Below the pieces are notes generated by a model, which had not been told where the DNA came from, did no database searches, and was given only the letters and a program-made list of their open reading frames with translations. A DNA stretch of 64,000 nucleotides, taken from NCBI RefSeq assembly GCF_021272205.1, contig NZ_JAJSDX010000007.1, positions 98,670 to 162,669 of the forward strand, read 5' to 3'. Of this stretch, positions 11,134 through 19,093 are shown in pieces. Source of the DNA: Pantoea sp. Mb-10 (GTDB lineage Bacteria > Pseudomonadota > Gammaproteobacteria > Enterobacterales > Enterobacteriaceae). The translations under genes were made by a program, and so were the position numbers. Each line of letters starts with the position of its first letter. Within the stretch, counting starts at the first letter, position 1.

Positions 11134-11925
11134 TTGGCGAGCAACGAAACCGATAAACAGCCAGACGCCGTTTCATCCGTGATGAAGGTTTTCGGCATTT
11201 TACAGGCGCTGGGTGAAGACCGCGATCACGGAATAACGGCGCTTTCACAGCGGCTAATGATGTCCAAAAGCACGGTTTATCGCTTTCTACAAACGATGAA
11301 ATCGCTGGGATATGTGGCGCAGGAAGGGGAGAGTGAAAAATACTCTCTCACGCTTAAGCTGTTTGAACTGGGCGCAAAAGCGCTACAAAACGTAGATTTG
11401 ATTCGCAGCGCCGACATCGAGATGCGTGAGCTTTCACGCTTGACTAAAGAGACGATTCATCTCGGCGCCCTGGAAGAAAACAGCATCGTTTACGTCCATA
11501 AAATTGACTCACTTTATAATCTGCGCATGTACTCGCGCATCGGCCGTCGCAATCCTCTGCATAGCACGGCGATAGGAAAAGTGCTGCTGGCGTGGCGCGA
11601 TCGCGCCGAGGTGAATCAAATCTTGGCTGACGTCGAATTTCGTCGCAGTACCGCCAATACCCTTGTCAGTGCTGAAGCGCTGCTTACCGTATTAGATCAG
11701 GTAAAAACTCAGGGGTTTGGCGAGGACAATGAAGAGCAGGAGGAGGGGTTGCGCTGTATTGCGGTACCTGTGTTTGACCGTTTTGGCGTGGTCATCGCGG
11801 GCTTAAGCATCTCTTTTCCCACCCTTCGCTTCACTGAAGAAGCGAAAAATGCATACGTGGCCATGCTGCACCGTGCCGCCCGCAACCTGTCTGAACAGAT
11901 GGGCTACCACGACTACCCGTTTTAA
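11134..11925 (+). CDS. kdgR: IclR-family transcriptional repressor KdgR
   Basis: A 263-residue repressor of 2-keto-3-deoxygluconate and pectin/uronate catabolic genes. It has a winged helix-turn-helix (ITALSQRLMMSKSTVYRFLQ, about residues 36-55) and the IclR effector domain with RRNPLHSTAIGKVLLA and EQEEGLRCIAVPVFD. The C-terminus GYHDYPF matches E. coli exactly. Translation is predicted from a TTG at 11134 with an AAGGA ribosome site 9 bases upstream; no ATG gives the conserved N-terminus. It is divergent from yebQ. Confidence 0.95.
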   Translation: MASNETDKQPDAVSSVMKVFGILQALGEDRDHGITALSQRLMMSKSTVYRFLQTMKSLGYVAQEGESEKYSLTLKLFELGAKALQNVDLIRSADIEMRELSRLTKETIHLGALEENSIVYVHKIDSLYNLRMYSRIGRRNPLHSTAIGKVLLAWRDRAEVNQILADVEFRRSTANTLVSAEALLTVLDQVKTQGFGEDNEEQEEGLRCIAVPVFDRFGVVIAGLSISFPTLRFTEEAKNAYVAMLHRAARNLSEQMGYHDYPF

Positions 11926-11930
11926 TGGGC

Positions 11931-11967
11931 GTAAGCGGGCTGAAACCAGCCCGCTTACGATTTAATT
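11931..11967. terminator. Hairpin between convergent kdgR and yobH
   Basis: A perfect 11-bp inverted repeat (11931-11941 with 11948-11958) lies in the 36-base gap between the kdgR and yobH stops. The downstream T content is modest on both strands, so it may act in either direction. Confidence 0.65.
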
Positions 11968-12198
11968 ATCAATGACGTCGCCGCTTTTTTTCAGCAATGG
12001 GCACTCTGTTACGCCGATAATGCCGCTGTCGGTATGCAGATATTGGGCATTGATCACGCCGCGCGCCGTCAGGTAGCTACATTGCAAACCGAGGCCCGCC
12101 GCGTTTTTGGTGCTGCCGGTTAATACACCGTAGCCGGTCAACAGCATGGCTAACCAGATAATCGCTACTCCGGCAATCGCCCTAATCAACATCTTCAT
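11962..12198 (-). CDS. yobH: Small membrane/exported protein YobH
   Basis: A 78-residue protein of the YobH family, function unknown. One hydrophobic segment (about residues 5-27) acts as a membrane anchor or signal peptide. It is followed by the conserved stretch KNAAGLGLQCSYLTARG and a C-terminal ECPLLKKS; the two cysteines may pair in the periplasm. The ATG at 12198 has an AAGGAGAG ribosome site and matches the E. coli start; a longer frame upstream lacks both. In E. coli mgrB sits next upstream, but here the 216 bases to yebO contain no mgrB. Confidence 0.88.
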   Translation of the reverse strand: MKMLIRAIAGVAIIWLAMLLTGYGVLTGSTKNAAGLGLQCSYLTARGVINAQYLHTDSGIIGVTECPLLKKSGDVIDN

Positions 12199-12414
12199 AA
12201 TACTCTCCTTATGATGCACAACGCAGCCATCCTGCAGGCGCTGCGATTCCACTGCATGCAGCATGCCTTTCTCCGACAGTGAAATCGATCAGAGATAACT
12301 GAAAGCGTTTGGCTTGGGGGCGTTGAGGTTTTGCGCGTCGCCCGTTTCTTTTCACGTCATAACGAGTAGAATCAGCCGCGGAAACGCCAGGTCAAGTTAC
12401 TCACAGAGGCAGGT

Positions 12415-12690
12415 ATGAACGAATTAGCCGCAAATAGCAGTCCGCTATTCCTTTCCGGCGTGATGGCTATCATCATTTTTGTGGCCCTTTACGTCTGGTT
12501 TTATGTCAACCGGGCCAGCGTTCGCGCCAGTGAACAAATCCATCTCCTGGAAGCACTGCTGGAAGAGCAGAAAAAACAGAACGCGCTGCTGCGTCGTCTG
12601 GTCGATGCGCAGCCAGCGGCGGCGAACCCACCCGAAGACGCTGAAGCGGCTGATTCGCAAGGTTTCATCCGCATGATCCCTGAACGCTAG
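12415..12690 (+). CDS. yebO: Small membrane protein YebO
   Basis: A 91-residue YebO-family protein of unknown function. It has a single N-terminal membrane helix (about residues 13-33), then NRASVRASEQI and an amphipathic, probably coiled-coil region (HLLEALLEEQKKQNALLRRL). The acidic tail ends in IRMIPER. The helix-plus-coil layout and its motifs match E. coli YebO. A GAGGCAGGT ribosome site precedes the ATG. The next gene starts 16 bases downstream, so the two may be co-transcribed. Confidence 0.85.
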   Translation: MNELAANSSPLFLSGVMAIIIFVALYVWFYVNRASVRASEQIHLLEALLEEQKKQNALLRRLVDAQPAAANPPEDAEAADSQGFIRMIPER

Positions 12691-12706
12691 TTGATACGGA
12701 GTTATC

Positions 12707-13717
12707 ATGGCTTGGCAAAATCCCTGGTTCGACGCAATGCTGACGCACCATACGCCTGAAGGCTTCCGTAACCCTGAAGAGGAGCTGCGTCAGCCCGGGG
12801 ATTTGCAACGCTGGCGGCGAGAGCGTAAACAGCAAAATTTGCCTAAGCCGCCCGTAATGGGTTATCAGGCGTTCACTGAGCAGTGGTATCAGCCCGTGGA
12901 TTTAGGCGGAACGGACGATCGCGTTTGGTGGCTGGGACATGCGGCGATGCTGTTGCGCATTAACCAACGCTATATGCTTATCGACCCCGCGTTATCGTCG
13001 CGGGCCTCACCGCTGCCGTTTGCAGGACCGCGGCGTAAGACGCCCGCACCGTTGCGCGTGGCCGATCTTCCCCATCTGGATTACGTACTGATATCGCATA
13101 ACCACTACGATCACCTCGATCGGCCCACGGTGAAACGCCTGGCGCGCCGCTTTCCGCAGGCGCGCTTCATGGTGCCGCTTGGTATGGGAGCATGGTGCCG
13201 CAAACGTGGCGTTCACGAGGTAACAGAGCTGGACTGGTGGCAGTCAATCACGTTTGGCGATCTTCATCTTACCGCGGTACCTGCGCGGCACTGGAGCATG
13301 CGCACGTTTTGGGATCGCAACCGTTCGCTGTGGTGCGGCTGGGTGGTACGCGCCACCGGTCTTAATTTCTGGTTTTCTGGCGACAGTGGCTACAGTGAAA
13401 ACCTCAAGGAGATTGGTCAGCGACTTGGACCCTTTACCTTTGCCGCCTTACCGATAGGCGCCTACGCACCTCAATGGTTTATGCGCGGACAGCATATGGA
13501 TCCCGACCAGGCCGTTGAACTGTGGCAACACATAGGCCGTCCCGTGGCGTTGCCGATTCACTGGGGGGTGTTTGAATTAGCGGATGAGGCGCTTGATGAA
13601 CCGCCGGTCGCCCTTGCGCAGGCGTTACGCGCCGCTGGGGAGCAGCCAGCAACGTTCTCTCCGTGGAAAATAGGCGAAAGTCGTAGCTTAAAAGCTCTTG
13701 CATCAGAATTATCTTAA
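12707..13717 (+). CDS. MBL-fold metal-dependent hydrolase (NAPE-PLD/RomA-like)
   Basis: A 336-residue metallo-beta-lactamase-fold protein. The metal motif HNHYDHLD (HxHxDH) is near residue 136, preceded by WWLGHAAMLLRI and followed by ARHWS, WFSGDSGYS and a C-terminal IHWGVFE histidine. This layout is that of the N-acyl-phosphatidylethanolamine phospholipase D-like branch, which includes the bacterial RomA proteins. The substrate cannot be read from sequence, and no signal peptide is evident. It sits 16 bases after yebO, a position I do not recall for E. coli. Confidence 0.75.
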   Translation: MAWQNPWFDAMLTHHTPEGFRNPEEELRQPGDLQRWRRERKQQNLPKPPVMGYQAFTEQWYQPVDLGGTDDRVWWLGHAAMLLRINQRYMLIDPALSSRASPLPFAGPRRKTPAPLRVADLPHLDYVLISHNHYDHLDRPTVKRLARRFPQARFMVPLGMGAWCRKRGVHEVTELDWWQSITFGDLHLTAVPARHWSMRTFWDRNRSLWCGWVVRATGLNFWFSGDSGYSENLKEIGQRLGPFTFAALPIGAYAPQWFMRGQHMDPDQAVELWQHIGRPVALPIHWGVFELADEALDEPPVALAQALRAAGEQPATFSPWKIGESRSLKALASELS

Positions 13718-13859
13718 GCACAATAAATCGCACCTAACCAGACCGATCCGACGTCACGCAATAATTAGTATGTAGTTAAGATGAAAATGAGAAAAGGGCC
13801 ATGGGCGTCATGCCTATATTTGGGGCAAGCGATAACGGCAATGCTTTTTTTTGGTGCGA

Positions 13860-13953
13860 TATAATAAAAGTTATACAGTAATATTAAGAATGCATAAGTT
13901 TGTTGTTGCACAATAAATGCATGCGCAGGTGTTTTTCGCCTGTTTTATTTCGA
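13860..13953 (+). ncRNA. Candidate small RNA or 3' end of the upstream transcript
   Basis: A perfect TATAAT at 13860-13865 is followed, about 65 bases later, by a CAGGTG-TTTTT-CGCCTG hairpin and a TTTTATTT tail. A transcript of roughly 80 bases would fit. There is no good -35 or TGn extension, so the promoter may be weak or activator-dependent. The hairpin could simply terminate the MBL hydrolase mRNA. Confidence 0.25.
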
Positions 13954-14175
13954 TAATGCCATATTAATGCAATGTTTTTGTCTTATGACAACATAATGGT
14001 AATGTGCGTATTTTTTTAAGGCGTTTGGCTTGACGATTTCAGTACCGCATACTAGCGACAGGTGCTCTGTAAGCCGAGGTGCCGGATGATCATGCCTGGG
14101 CGATAATTATTTGCGTACCATACTTAGCCTCCCTGACAATTATGTGCGGCAGATCGTTCAACTATTAAAAATGGC

Positions 14176-14204
14176 TTGCCATTAATTTTCGAATATGTGA
14201 TAAC
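14176..14204 (+). promoter_or_regulatory. Likely promoter of yobF-cspC
   Basis: TTGCCA at 14176-14181 and GATAAC at 14199-14204 are separated by 17 bases. A TGT immediately before the -10 gives an extended -10. Transcription would start near 14211, about 27 bases before the yobF ATG. Confidence 0.5.
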
Positions 14205-14237
14205 AATTCTTGGGTCAAACGAGGTACAGTTCTGTTT

Positions 14238-14312
14238 ATGTATGGCATCTTCAGTAAAGAAGTTACGAGTAAAGACGTTGACGTTGAATACCGCTTCCTT
14301 GCCGAACCTTAA
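14238..14312 (+). CDS. yobF: Small protein YobF (DUF2527), short form
   Basis: A 24-codon reading frame begins MYGIFSKEVTSK and ends FLAEP. From memory, E. coli YobF (47 residues) begins MCGIFSKEVLSK and is nearly identical over the same 24 residues, then continues; here a TAA stops translation right after the AEP. A GAGGTAC element precedes the ATG. It lies upstream of cspC on the same strand, as in E. coli, where yobF-cspC is a stress-responsive operon. Function is unknown. The frame is below usual gene-calling length limits. Confidence 0.75.
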   Translation: MYGIFSKEVTSKDVDVEYRFLAEP

Positions 14313-14396
14313 ATTAGTGCCTCATTCAGTAATGTCTCTGGTTTATCTGTAAGACTGCCCTCGGGCAATATAAACATTCAAAGGAATTTGCAAAAA

Positions 14397-14606
14397 ATGG
14401 CAAAGATTAAAGGTCAGGTTAAGTGGTTCAACGAGTCTAAAGGTTTTGGTTTTATCACTCCTGCTGACGGCAGCAAAGACGTGTTCGTTCACTTCTCTGC
14501 TATCCAGGGCAACGGTTTTAAAACCTTGGCTGAAGGCCAGCAGGTTGAATTTGAAATCCAGGACGGCCAGAAAGGTCCAGCCGCAGTAAACGTTACTGCC
14601 ATCTGA
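14397..14606 (+). CDS. cspC: Cold-shock-like RNA-binding protein CspC
   Basis: A 69-residue single cold-shock domain with RNP1 (KGFGFITP) and RNP2 (VFVHFSAI). It differs from E. coli CspC at perhaps one residue. CspC is constitutive, melts RNA secondary structure and stabilises stress-response mRNAs including rpoS. I used the ATG at 14397, preceded by AAGGAA; an in-frame TTG three codons earlier is not supported. The 84-base gap after yobF contains a small hairpin (TGCCC/GGGCA near 14356-14366). Confidence 0.96.
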   Translation: MAKIKGQVKWFNESKGFGFITPADGSKDVFVHFSAIQGNGFKTLAEGQQVEFEIQDGQKGPAAVNVTAI

Positions 14607-14649
14607 TTTAGCATTCAGCACCGGTGCTTCGCACCGCTGATACGAATGA

Positions 14650-14684
14650 CAAAGCCCTGCTCATTGAGCGGGGCTTTTGTTTTG
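14650..14684 (+). terminator. Rho-independent terminator after cspC
   Basis: Stem AAAGCCC-TGCTC / GAGC-GGGGCTTT with one wobble pair, then TTGTTTT, starting 44 bases after the cspC stop. Confidence 0.85.
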
Positions 14685-14746
14685 CGCTTTCTGTTGCCCG
14701 TTGACCAGGGTAAACTTCGCCGCGAATTGCTAATCCGGAGTTGTGT

Positions 14747-15553
14747 ATGTCTTTGATTTGCCCCCTATGCCATCAGCCACTGATGCTGCAGAATCACAGT
14801 TTTCACTGCGCGGCGTCTCACCAGTTTGATAAGGCTAAAGAGGGGTATGTCAATTTGCTGCCCGTTCAGCATAAAGGCTCACGCGAGCCTGGCGACAGCC
14901 CTGAGATGCTTCAGGCGCGCCGCGCCTTTCTTGACGCCGGTCATTATCAACCGCTGCGGGAAAAGGTGGCTGACACCCTGGCGCAGCATCTGGGCGCACC
15001 TTCAGGCACAATCCTGGATATTGGCTGCGGTGAAGGGTATTACACCGGCGCCATGGCGGCACGGCTCTCGCAAGCGAAGGTCTATGGTCTGGATGTGGCA
15101 AAGGCGGCCGTGCGGATGGCCGCGAAACGCTATCGCGCGGTGCAGTTTTGCGTGGCGTCGAGCCAGCGCTTGCCGTTTGCTGACGGCGCCATGGACGCCA
15201 TCGTGCGCATTTATGCGCCCTGTCTTGAACAGGAGTTGGCGCGGGTGATTAAACCCGGCGGCTATTTGTTCACGGTGACGCCAGGCGCGCATCATTTACA
15301 GCAATTCAAAGCGCTGATTTACCGTGAGGTGCAATTGCACCTACCGGAAGAGAAACCGTACCGCGATTTTGTGCAGATCGATCGGCAAACCCTGGCGTAC
15401 CCCCTCTCGCTCAGCGGCGCCGAGGCGGTGCAGCTGTTGCAGATGACGCCTTTTGCATGGCGGGCCCGAGAGGCGGTATGGCAGCAGCTTGCCGCCTCCG
15501 AGACGTTTGCCTGCGATGCTGATTTTACGCTGACGTTGTGGCAACGCCGCTAG
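14747..15553 (+). CDS. rlmA: 23S rRNA (guanine-745-N1)-methyltransferase RlmA
   Basis: A 268-residue SAM-dependent methyltransferase (RrmA) that makes m1G745 in 23S rRNA. The N-terminal zinc-binding cluster is visible (CPLCHQPL...CAASHQF, residues about 5-28), followed by [13 protein letters not shown]. The SAM motif is [13 protein letters not shown] near residue 88. The ATG at 14747 begins [12 protein letters not shown] as in E. coli and has a GGAG site; a TTG two codons upstream is less likely. Its TAG overlaps the stop of convergent yobD within a shared CTAG. Confidence 0.95.
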   Translation: MSLICPLCHQPLMLQNHSFHCAASHQFDKAKEGYVNLLPVQHKGSREPGDSPEMLQARRAFLDAGHYQPLREKVADTLAQHLGAPSGTILDIGCGEGYYTGAMAARLSQAKVYGLDVAKAAVRMAAKRYRAVQFCVASSQRLPFADGAMDAIVRIYAPCLEQELARVIKPGGYLFTVTPGAHHLQQFKALIYREVQLHLPEEKPYRDFVQIDRQTLAYPLSLSGAEAVQLLQMTPFAWRAREAVWQQLAASETFACDADFTLTLWQRR

Positions 15554-16008
15554 CGCGCCTCAATAAGCGTATCGTAAATACGCGCCAAATCATCAAGATC
15601 CTTTGCGGCAACGTATAAGCGGCGTTGCTCCAGTTGAATCGCTAAAATACCGTCTTGCGACAATTGCATGCCCTGAATACGGCGGTAATCAATCCACGCG
15701 CCCGCATAGAACAGACCTTCCGCTTTCATCAGCAGCGCTGGGCTGCGGATCCAACCTAGCCACAGTGCCAAAAAGCACAGCATCATCAGTAGGGTTGTGG
15801 TGCGCGGTGGGCCCTGTTGCGCCACGTTCTGCCATAGCAGAATCAGCAGCAATCCAATAAAAATGGCGCTATCGATTTTATGGCGGCGGCACAGTGCCAC
15901 GCGCAGTAGGGTGGCGCCGTTTCGGCGCGGTACAATCGCGTCCTCATACACGGCAAACAGCACCATAGCGGCGATGAGAACCATCAAGACAACATCGGTC
16001 AGTGTCAT
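15550..16008 (-). CDS. yobD: Inner-membrane protein YobD (UPF0266/DUF986)
   Basis: A 152-residue protein with three hydrophobic helices (about residues 5-22, 45-63 and 68-88) and a conserved cytoplasmic tail containing [26 protein letters not shown]. Function is unknown. Length equals E. coli YobD. The ATG at 16008 fits the family start; a 46-residue upstream extension has no homologous features. It lies 64 bases downstream of manZ, as in E. coli. Confidence 0.92.
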   Translation of the reverse strand: MTLTDVVLMVLIAAMVLFAVYEDAIVPRRNGATLLRVALCRRHKIDSAIFIGLLLILLWQNVAQQGPPRTTTLLMMLCFLALWLGWIRSPALLMKAEGLFYAGAWIDYRRIQGMQLSQDGILAIQLEQRRLYVAAKDLDDLARIYDTLIEAR

Positions 16009-16072
16009 GAAAAGACGCCCTCCGGCAGTGCGCGTTGTGCGTATGCCGGGCACCGCAGCGCCCGGCAGTTCC

Positions 16073-16918
16073 TTACAGGCCCAGCAGGCCAATCCAGTAG
16101 CCCAAAATGCCGATGGCAAAAAAGCCCACGATAATCCATAGCGCATTCACTTTGCGGCGCAGCAGCCACATACAGCCGAAGGTCAACAGCAGCGGAATCA
16201 GGCCGGGCATCAGCTGATCGAGTATGGACTGTACCGTGGTCACGGTGGTTTTGCCGGTTTGATCCGTAATGCGCGACACCACCAGCGGCACGTTCACATG
16301 CGTCCATTTGTTCACCAGTGCGCCCATGACAAACAGCCCGAGTATCGATGCGCCTTCGGTGAGCTTTTGTAAAAAGCCGCCGCCCATGTCTCCAACAATA
16401 TCGATACCTTTGCGGTAACCATAGGCCACGCCATAGTAACGCGTAAGCAGGCGGGCAACATTGAACAACACAAAGAACAGCAGGGGACCGAGCAGGCTGC
16501 CGCTCATGGCGATGCCGGCACCCAGAGCGGCAAACACGGGGCGCACGGTGCCCCAAAAGATCGGGTCGCCCACGCCCGCCAGCGGGCCCATCAGCCCCAC
16601 TTTGATGCCGTTGATCGCGCCGTCGTCAATGGCTGCGCCGTTAGCACGTTGCTCCTCCATCGCCATGGTCACACCGAGCACGGGCGCAGCCACGTAAGGG
16701 TGCGTGTTGAAAAATTCGAGGTGGCGCTTGATCGCTTGTTTGCGTGCATCATTGTTTTCCGGATAGAGGCGGCGAATCACCGGCACCATCGAAAAGCAAA
16801 AGCCCAGCGCCTGCATGCGTTCAAAGTTCCACGATCCCTGGAATAGATTCGAGCGCAGAAAGACGCCGCGGACGTCACCGGGCGTGAGTTTTTTCGGAGA
16901 CTGCGTTGTATCAACCAT
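16073..16918 (-). CDS. manZ: PTS mannose transporter subunit IID (ManZ)
   Basis: A 281-residue IID membrane subunit of the mannose/glucosamine/glucose PTS, forming the membrane channel with ManY. It has the IID signature (FLRSNLFQGSWNFERMQALGF near the N-terminus and MGPLAGVGDPIFWGTVRP) and C-terminal hydrophobic helices. It is the last gene of manXYZ, starting 14 bases after manY. The complex is also a receptor for phage lambda DNA entry and some class IIa bacteriocins in relatives. Confidence 0.96.
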   Translation of the reverse strand: MVDTTQSPKKLTPGDVRGVFLRSNLFQGSWNFERMQALGFCFSMVPVIRRLYPENNDARKQAIKRHLEFFNTHPYVAAPVLGVTMAMEEQRANGAAIDDGAINGIKVGLMGPLAGVGDPIFWGTVRPVFAALGAGIAMSGSLLGPLLFFVLFNVARLLTRYYGVAYGYRKGIDIVGDMGGGFLQKLTEGASILGLFVMGALVNKWTHVNVPLVVSRITDQTGKTTVTTVQSILDQLMPGLIPLLLTFGCMWLLRRKVNALWIIVGFFAIGILGYWIGLLGL

Positions 16919-16932
16919 GATGTCACCTGTTC

Positions 16933-17730
16933 TTAGTCGAGTTCATTATCAAGATCGTTAGGCGTCGCTGCGGCGGTTGCGCCCGCTACCCGGTTATATT
17001 TTGGTGCCAGCTGAATGTAGAGCACCGCCATCACCACGCCGATGACGCCCAGCGCAACGAGGTTGAAGTTGGTGAAGGCTGCGGTGACAAAACCGAGGTA
17101 AAAGAACGGCATCAGGTAGCCTGCACGCATCATGTTAATGACCATCGCGTAGCCCACCACCACGATCATGCCGCCCGCAATATTCAAGCCGTTGGTGACC
17201 ACTTCTGGAATAGCGCTGAGCAGCGTATGAACGGCGCTGGTGCCGACCGAAATGGCAACGATCAAGGCGGGAATGGCAATACGCATCGCTTGCAGCAGCA
17301 GCGCGGAAACGTGGATCCAGCTGATGGCGGTAAGATTGCCTTTTTCTGCGGCTTTATCGGCCGCATGCTGAAAGGCCACCGTGAGGGTACGCACGATAAT
17401 GGTCAGGACCTGTCCAGCCGCGGCCAGCGGAATGGCCAGCGCGATACCCGCTCCGACGCTTTGGCCACCTGCAATTACCAGGATGGTGGAGATGATCGAG
17501 GCCAGTGCCGCATCTGGCGCCACTGCCGCACCGATATTCATCCAGCCCAGCGCAATCATCTCCAGCGTACCGCCGATGATGATGCCGGTTTTCATGTCGC
17601 CCAGAACGGCACCAATTAAGGTACATGCCACCAGCGGCCGGTGAAACTGAAACTCATCCAGAATCGAACCCATCCCAGCGATACATGCCACCACGAAAAT
17701 CAACACAATTTGTAGCGAGGTTATGTCCAT
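16933..17730 (-). CDS. manY: PTS mannose transporter subunit IIC (ManY)
   Basis: A 265-residue polytopic IIC subunit with the family signature LGWMNIGAAVAPDAALASI and about nine hydrophobic segments. It forms the sugar-translocating channel with ManZ. I used the ATG at 17730 (MDITSLQIVL), preceded by GAGAAAGAG, since it matches the E. coli start; a longer frame upstream overlaps the manX-manY gap. It ends in the acidic tail DLDNELD, as in E. coli. Confidence 0.96.
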   Translation of the reverse strand: MDITSLQIVLIFVVACIAGMGSILDEFQFHRPLVACTLIGAVLGDMKTGIIIGGTLEMIALGWMNIGAAVAPDAALASIISTILVIAGGQSVGAGIALAIPLAAAGQVLTIIVRTLTVAFQHAADKAAEKGNLTAISWIHVSALLLQAMRIAIPALIVAISVGTSAVHTLLSAIPEVVTNGLNIAGGMIVVVGYAMVINMMRAGYLMPFFYLGFVTAAFTNFNLVALGVIGVVMAVLYIQLAPKYNRVAGATAAATPNDLDNELD

Positions 17731-17785
17731 CTCTTTCTCCTCAGCGAGGTCATAGTCAGGCACCCGCGGGCAGACAACAGGCCCG

Positions 17786-18742
17786 TTAGTGATTCATCTT
17801 GGCAATCAAGTCCATCATTTTGAGCCGCGGATCGTTGGAGACTTTACGCACCTCCAGTTCGATACCGCGCGCATGGAGTTGGCGGAACGCCTCAATATCT
17901 TTCTCATCCACCGACACGGCATTGTTGACCTGGGTTTTCCCCTGGCGAAACGCCATACCGCCAATGTTCACCGACGTTATCTCAACGCCTTGTTCCACCA
18001 CGCGCAGCACGTCGGTAGGATTAGTGAACAGCAGCATGACGCGATCGGACCCGTATTTAGGGTTGTTCCACACGCGAATCATTTTGGCGACGTCGACCAC
18101 GTGTGCGGTGACGCCCGGTGGTGCCACTTGGGTTAACAGGGTTTTACGCACGTGATCGTTAGCCACTTCATCGCTGACCACGATGATGCGTGAGACATTG
18201 GTTTCTTTGGTCCATCGGGTGGCGACCTGTCCATGAATCAGGCGATCGTCGATGCGAGCAAGGCCAATTTTCATGTGTTCCCCCGGCGTCAGCGGGGGCT
18301 GGGCGACGGGGCGCTGTTGGGCGGGGGCGGGGGTGTCAACACGGGCATCACGCTTGAGGGCTTTTACCCCTTCACGGCCTGCTTCAAGCGCGATCTTTAT
18401 CAGCTGGTCGACGGTTGGATTATCGTCGCGGCCCATCAGCGTCTCGACTAACATAGGAATGTTGACGCCGGCAATCACCTCGTGATCAGGCTTATCGGCC
18501 ACCAGACGACTGGCGGCGTTGAAAGGACTTCCTCCCCAGGTATCGACTAAAAACAGGACACCGTCGGTAGTATTAAGTTGAGCCAGTCGAGCCTGATACT
18601 TTTCAATCAGCGTCTCTGCGTTTTCTCCCGGGACAAACTCTATCCATCCGACATTTTCCTGCTCTCCCAACAGCATTTCTGCTGTTTTTAGCAGTTGTTC
18701 TGCCGCCCAGCCGTGTGTACCAATTACAATTGCAATGGTCAC
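17786..18742 (-). CDS. manX: PTS mannose transporter subunit IIAB (ManX)
   Basis: A 318-residue cytoplasmic fusion of the IIA and IIB domains. The IIA domain (1-130) has the phosphorylated His10 in GTHGWAAEQ. An Ala/Pro/Gln hinge (about 137-152) follows, then the IIB domain with its phospho-histidine in DDRLIHGQVATRW near residue 172. It takes phosphate from HPr and passes it to mannose, glucose or glucosamine entering through ManYZ. First gene of manXYZ. Confidence 0.96.
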   Translation of the reverse strand: MTIAIVIGTHGWAAEQLLKTAEMLLGEQENVGWIEFVPGENAETLIEKYQARLAQLNTTDGVLFLVDTWGGSPFNAASRLVADKPDHEVIAGVNIPMLVETLMGRDDNPTVDQLIKIALEAGREGVKALKRDARVDTPAPAQQRPVAQPPLTPGEHMKIGLARIDDRLIHGQVATRWTKETNVSRIIVVSDEVANDHVRKTLLTQVAPPGVTAHVVDVAKMIRVWNNPKYGSDRVMLLFTNPTDVLRVVEQGVEITSVNIGGMAFRQGKTQVNNAVSVDEKDIEAFRQLHARGIELEVRKVSNDPRLKMMDLIAKMNH

Positions 18743-18893
18743 GTGCTACCTCCGTTTACATGAAAGATTCTCGCGTAGCGCCCTGAATCCTGAAACATTA
18801 TCGTGGGTGCTGGTCCAGCCGTTTGGGTCGTGCTTGTCGCAGAAAAGATGAGAGATGCCCAAACTCTGTGCCAAACAGCGCTAAGGTCGGGAT

Positions 18894-18917
18894 TTATTTT
18901 AGTGACCGAAAAAATAA
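18894..18917. promoter_or_regulatory. Candidate Mlc/NagC-type operator upstream of manX
   Basis: TTATTTT and AAAATAA form a spaced inverted repeat with an internal CCGAAA, resembling the AT-rich, CG-centred sites of the paralogous repressors Mlc and NagC. It lies about 150 bases upstream of the manX start. Mlc repression of manXYZ is established in E. coli; the site here is inferred from pattern only. Confidence 0.45.
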
Positions 18918-18921
18918 TTAT

Positions 18922-18937
18922 TGTGATGTTTGTCAGT
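18922..18937. promoter_or_regulatory. Candidate CRP site upstream of manX
   Basis: TGTGA-N6-TCAGT matches the strong half of the CRP consensus and three of five bases in the other half. It adjoins the candidate Mlc/NagC operator. CRP activation of manXYZ is known in E. coli; this site is a weak match. Confidence 0.3.
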
Positions 18938-19020
18938 AATCGAACTGACAGGCAGGGCAATGTGGCTTTTTGTCACGTTATCTTGGTTGGCATAGAGGTT
19001 TGTAAAACTAGATAAATTTT

Positions 19021-19048
19021 TTGACCTTGTTGAGGTAACTGATACATT
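19021..19048 (+). promoter_or_regulatory. Candidate yoaE promoter
   Basis: TTGACC at 19021-19026 and TACATT at 19043-19048 with a 16-base spacer. It would give a leader of nearly 200 bases before yoaE, containing the short upstream reading frame at 19094. Confidence 0.4.
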
Positions 19049-19093
19049 AGCCTTCTGTTTATTATCAGGAGTAAGGAGCTCAAGCTCACCCCT

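Larger units (their letters stand above)
13718..14237. other. AT-rich intergenic region between the MBL hydrolase and yobF
   Basis: These 520 bases have no convincing open reading frame and are clearly richer in A and T than the flanking genes. They contain a perfect TATAAT (13860-13865), a hairpin followed by a T-rich run (about 13929-13952) that may end the upstream transcript or a small RNA, and the likely yobF-cspC promoter near the right end. Confidence 0.6.
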
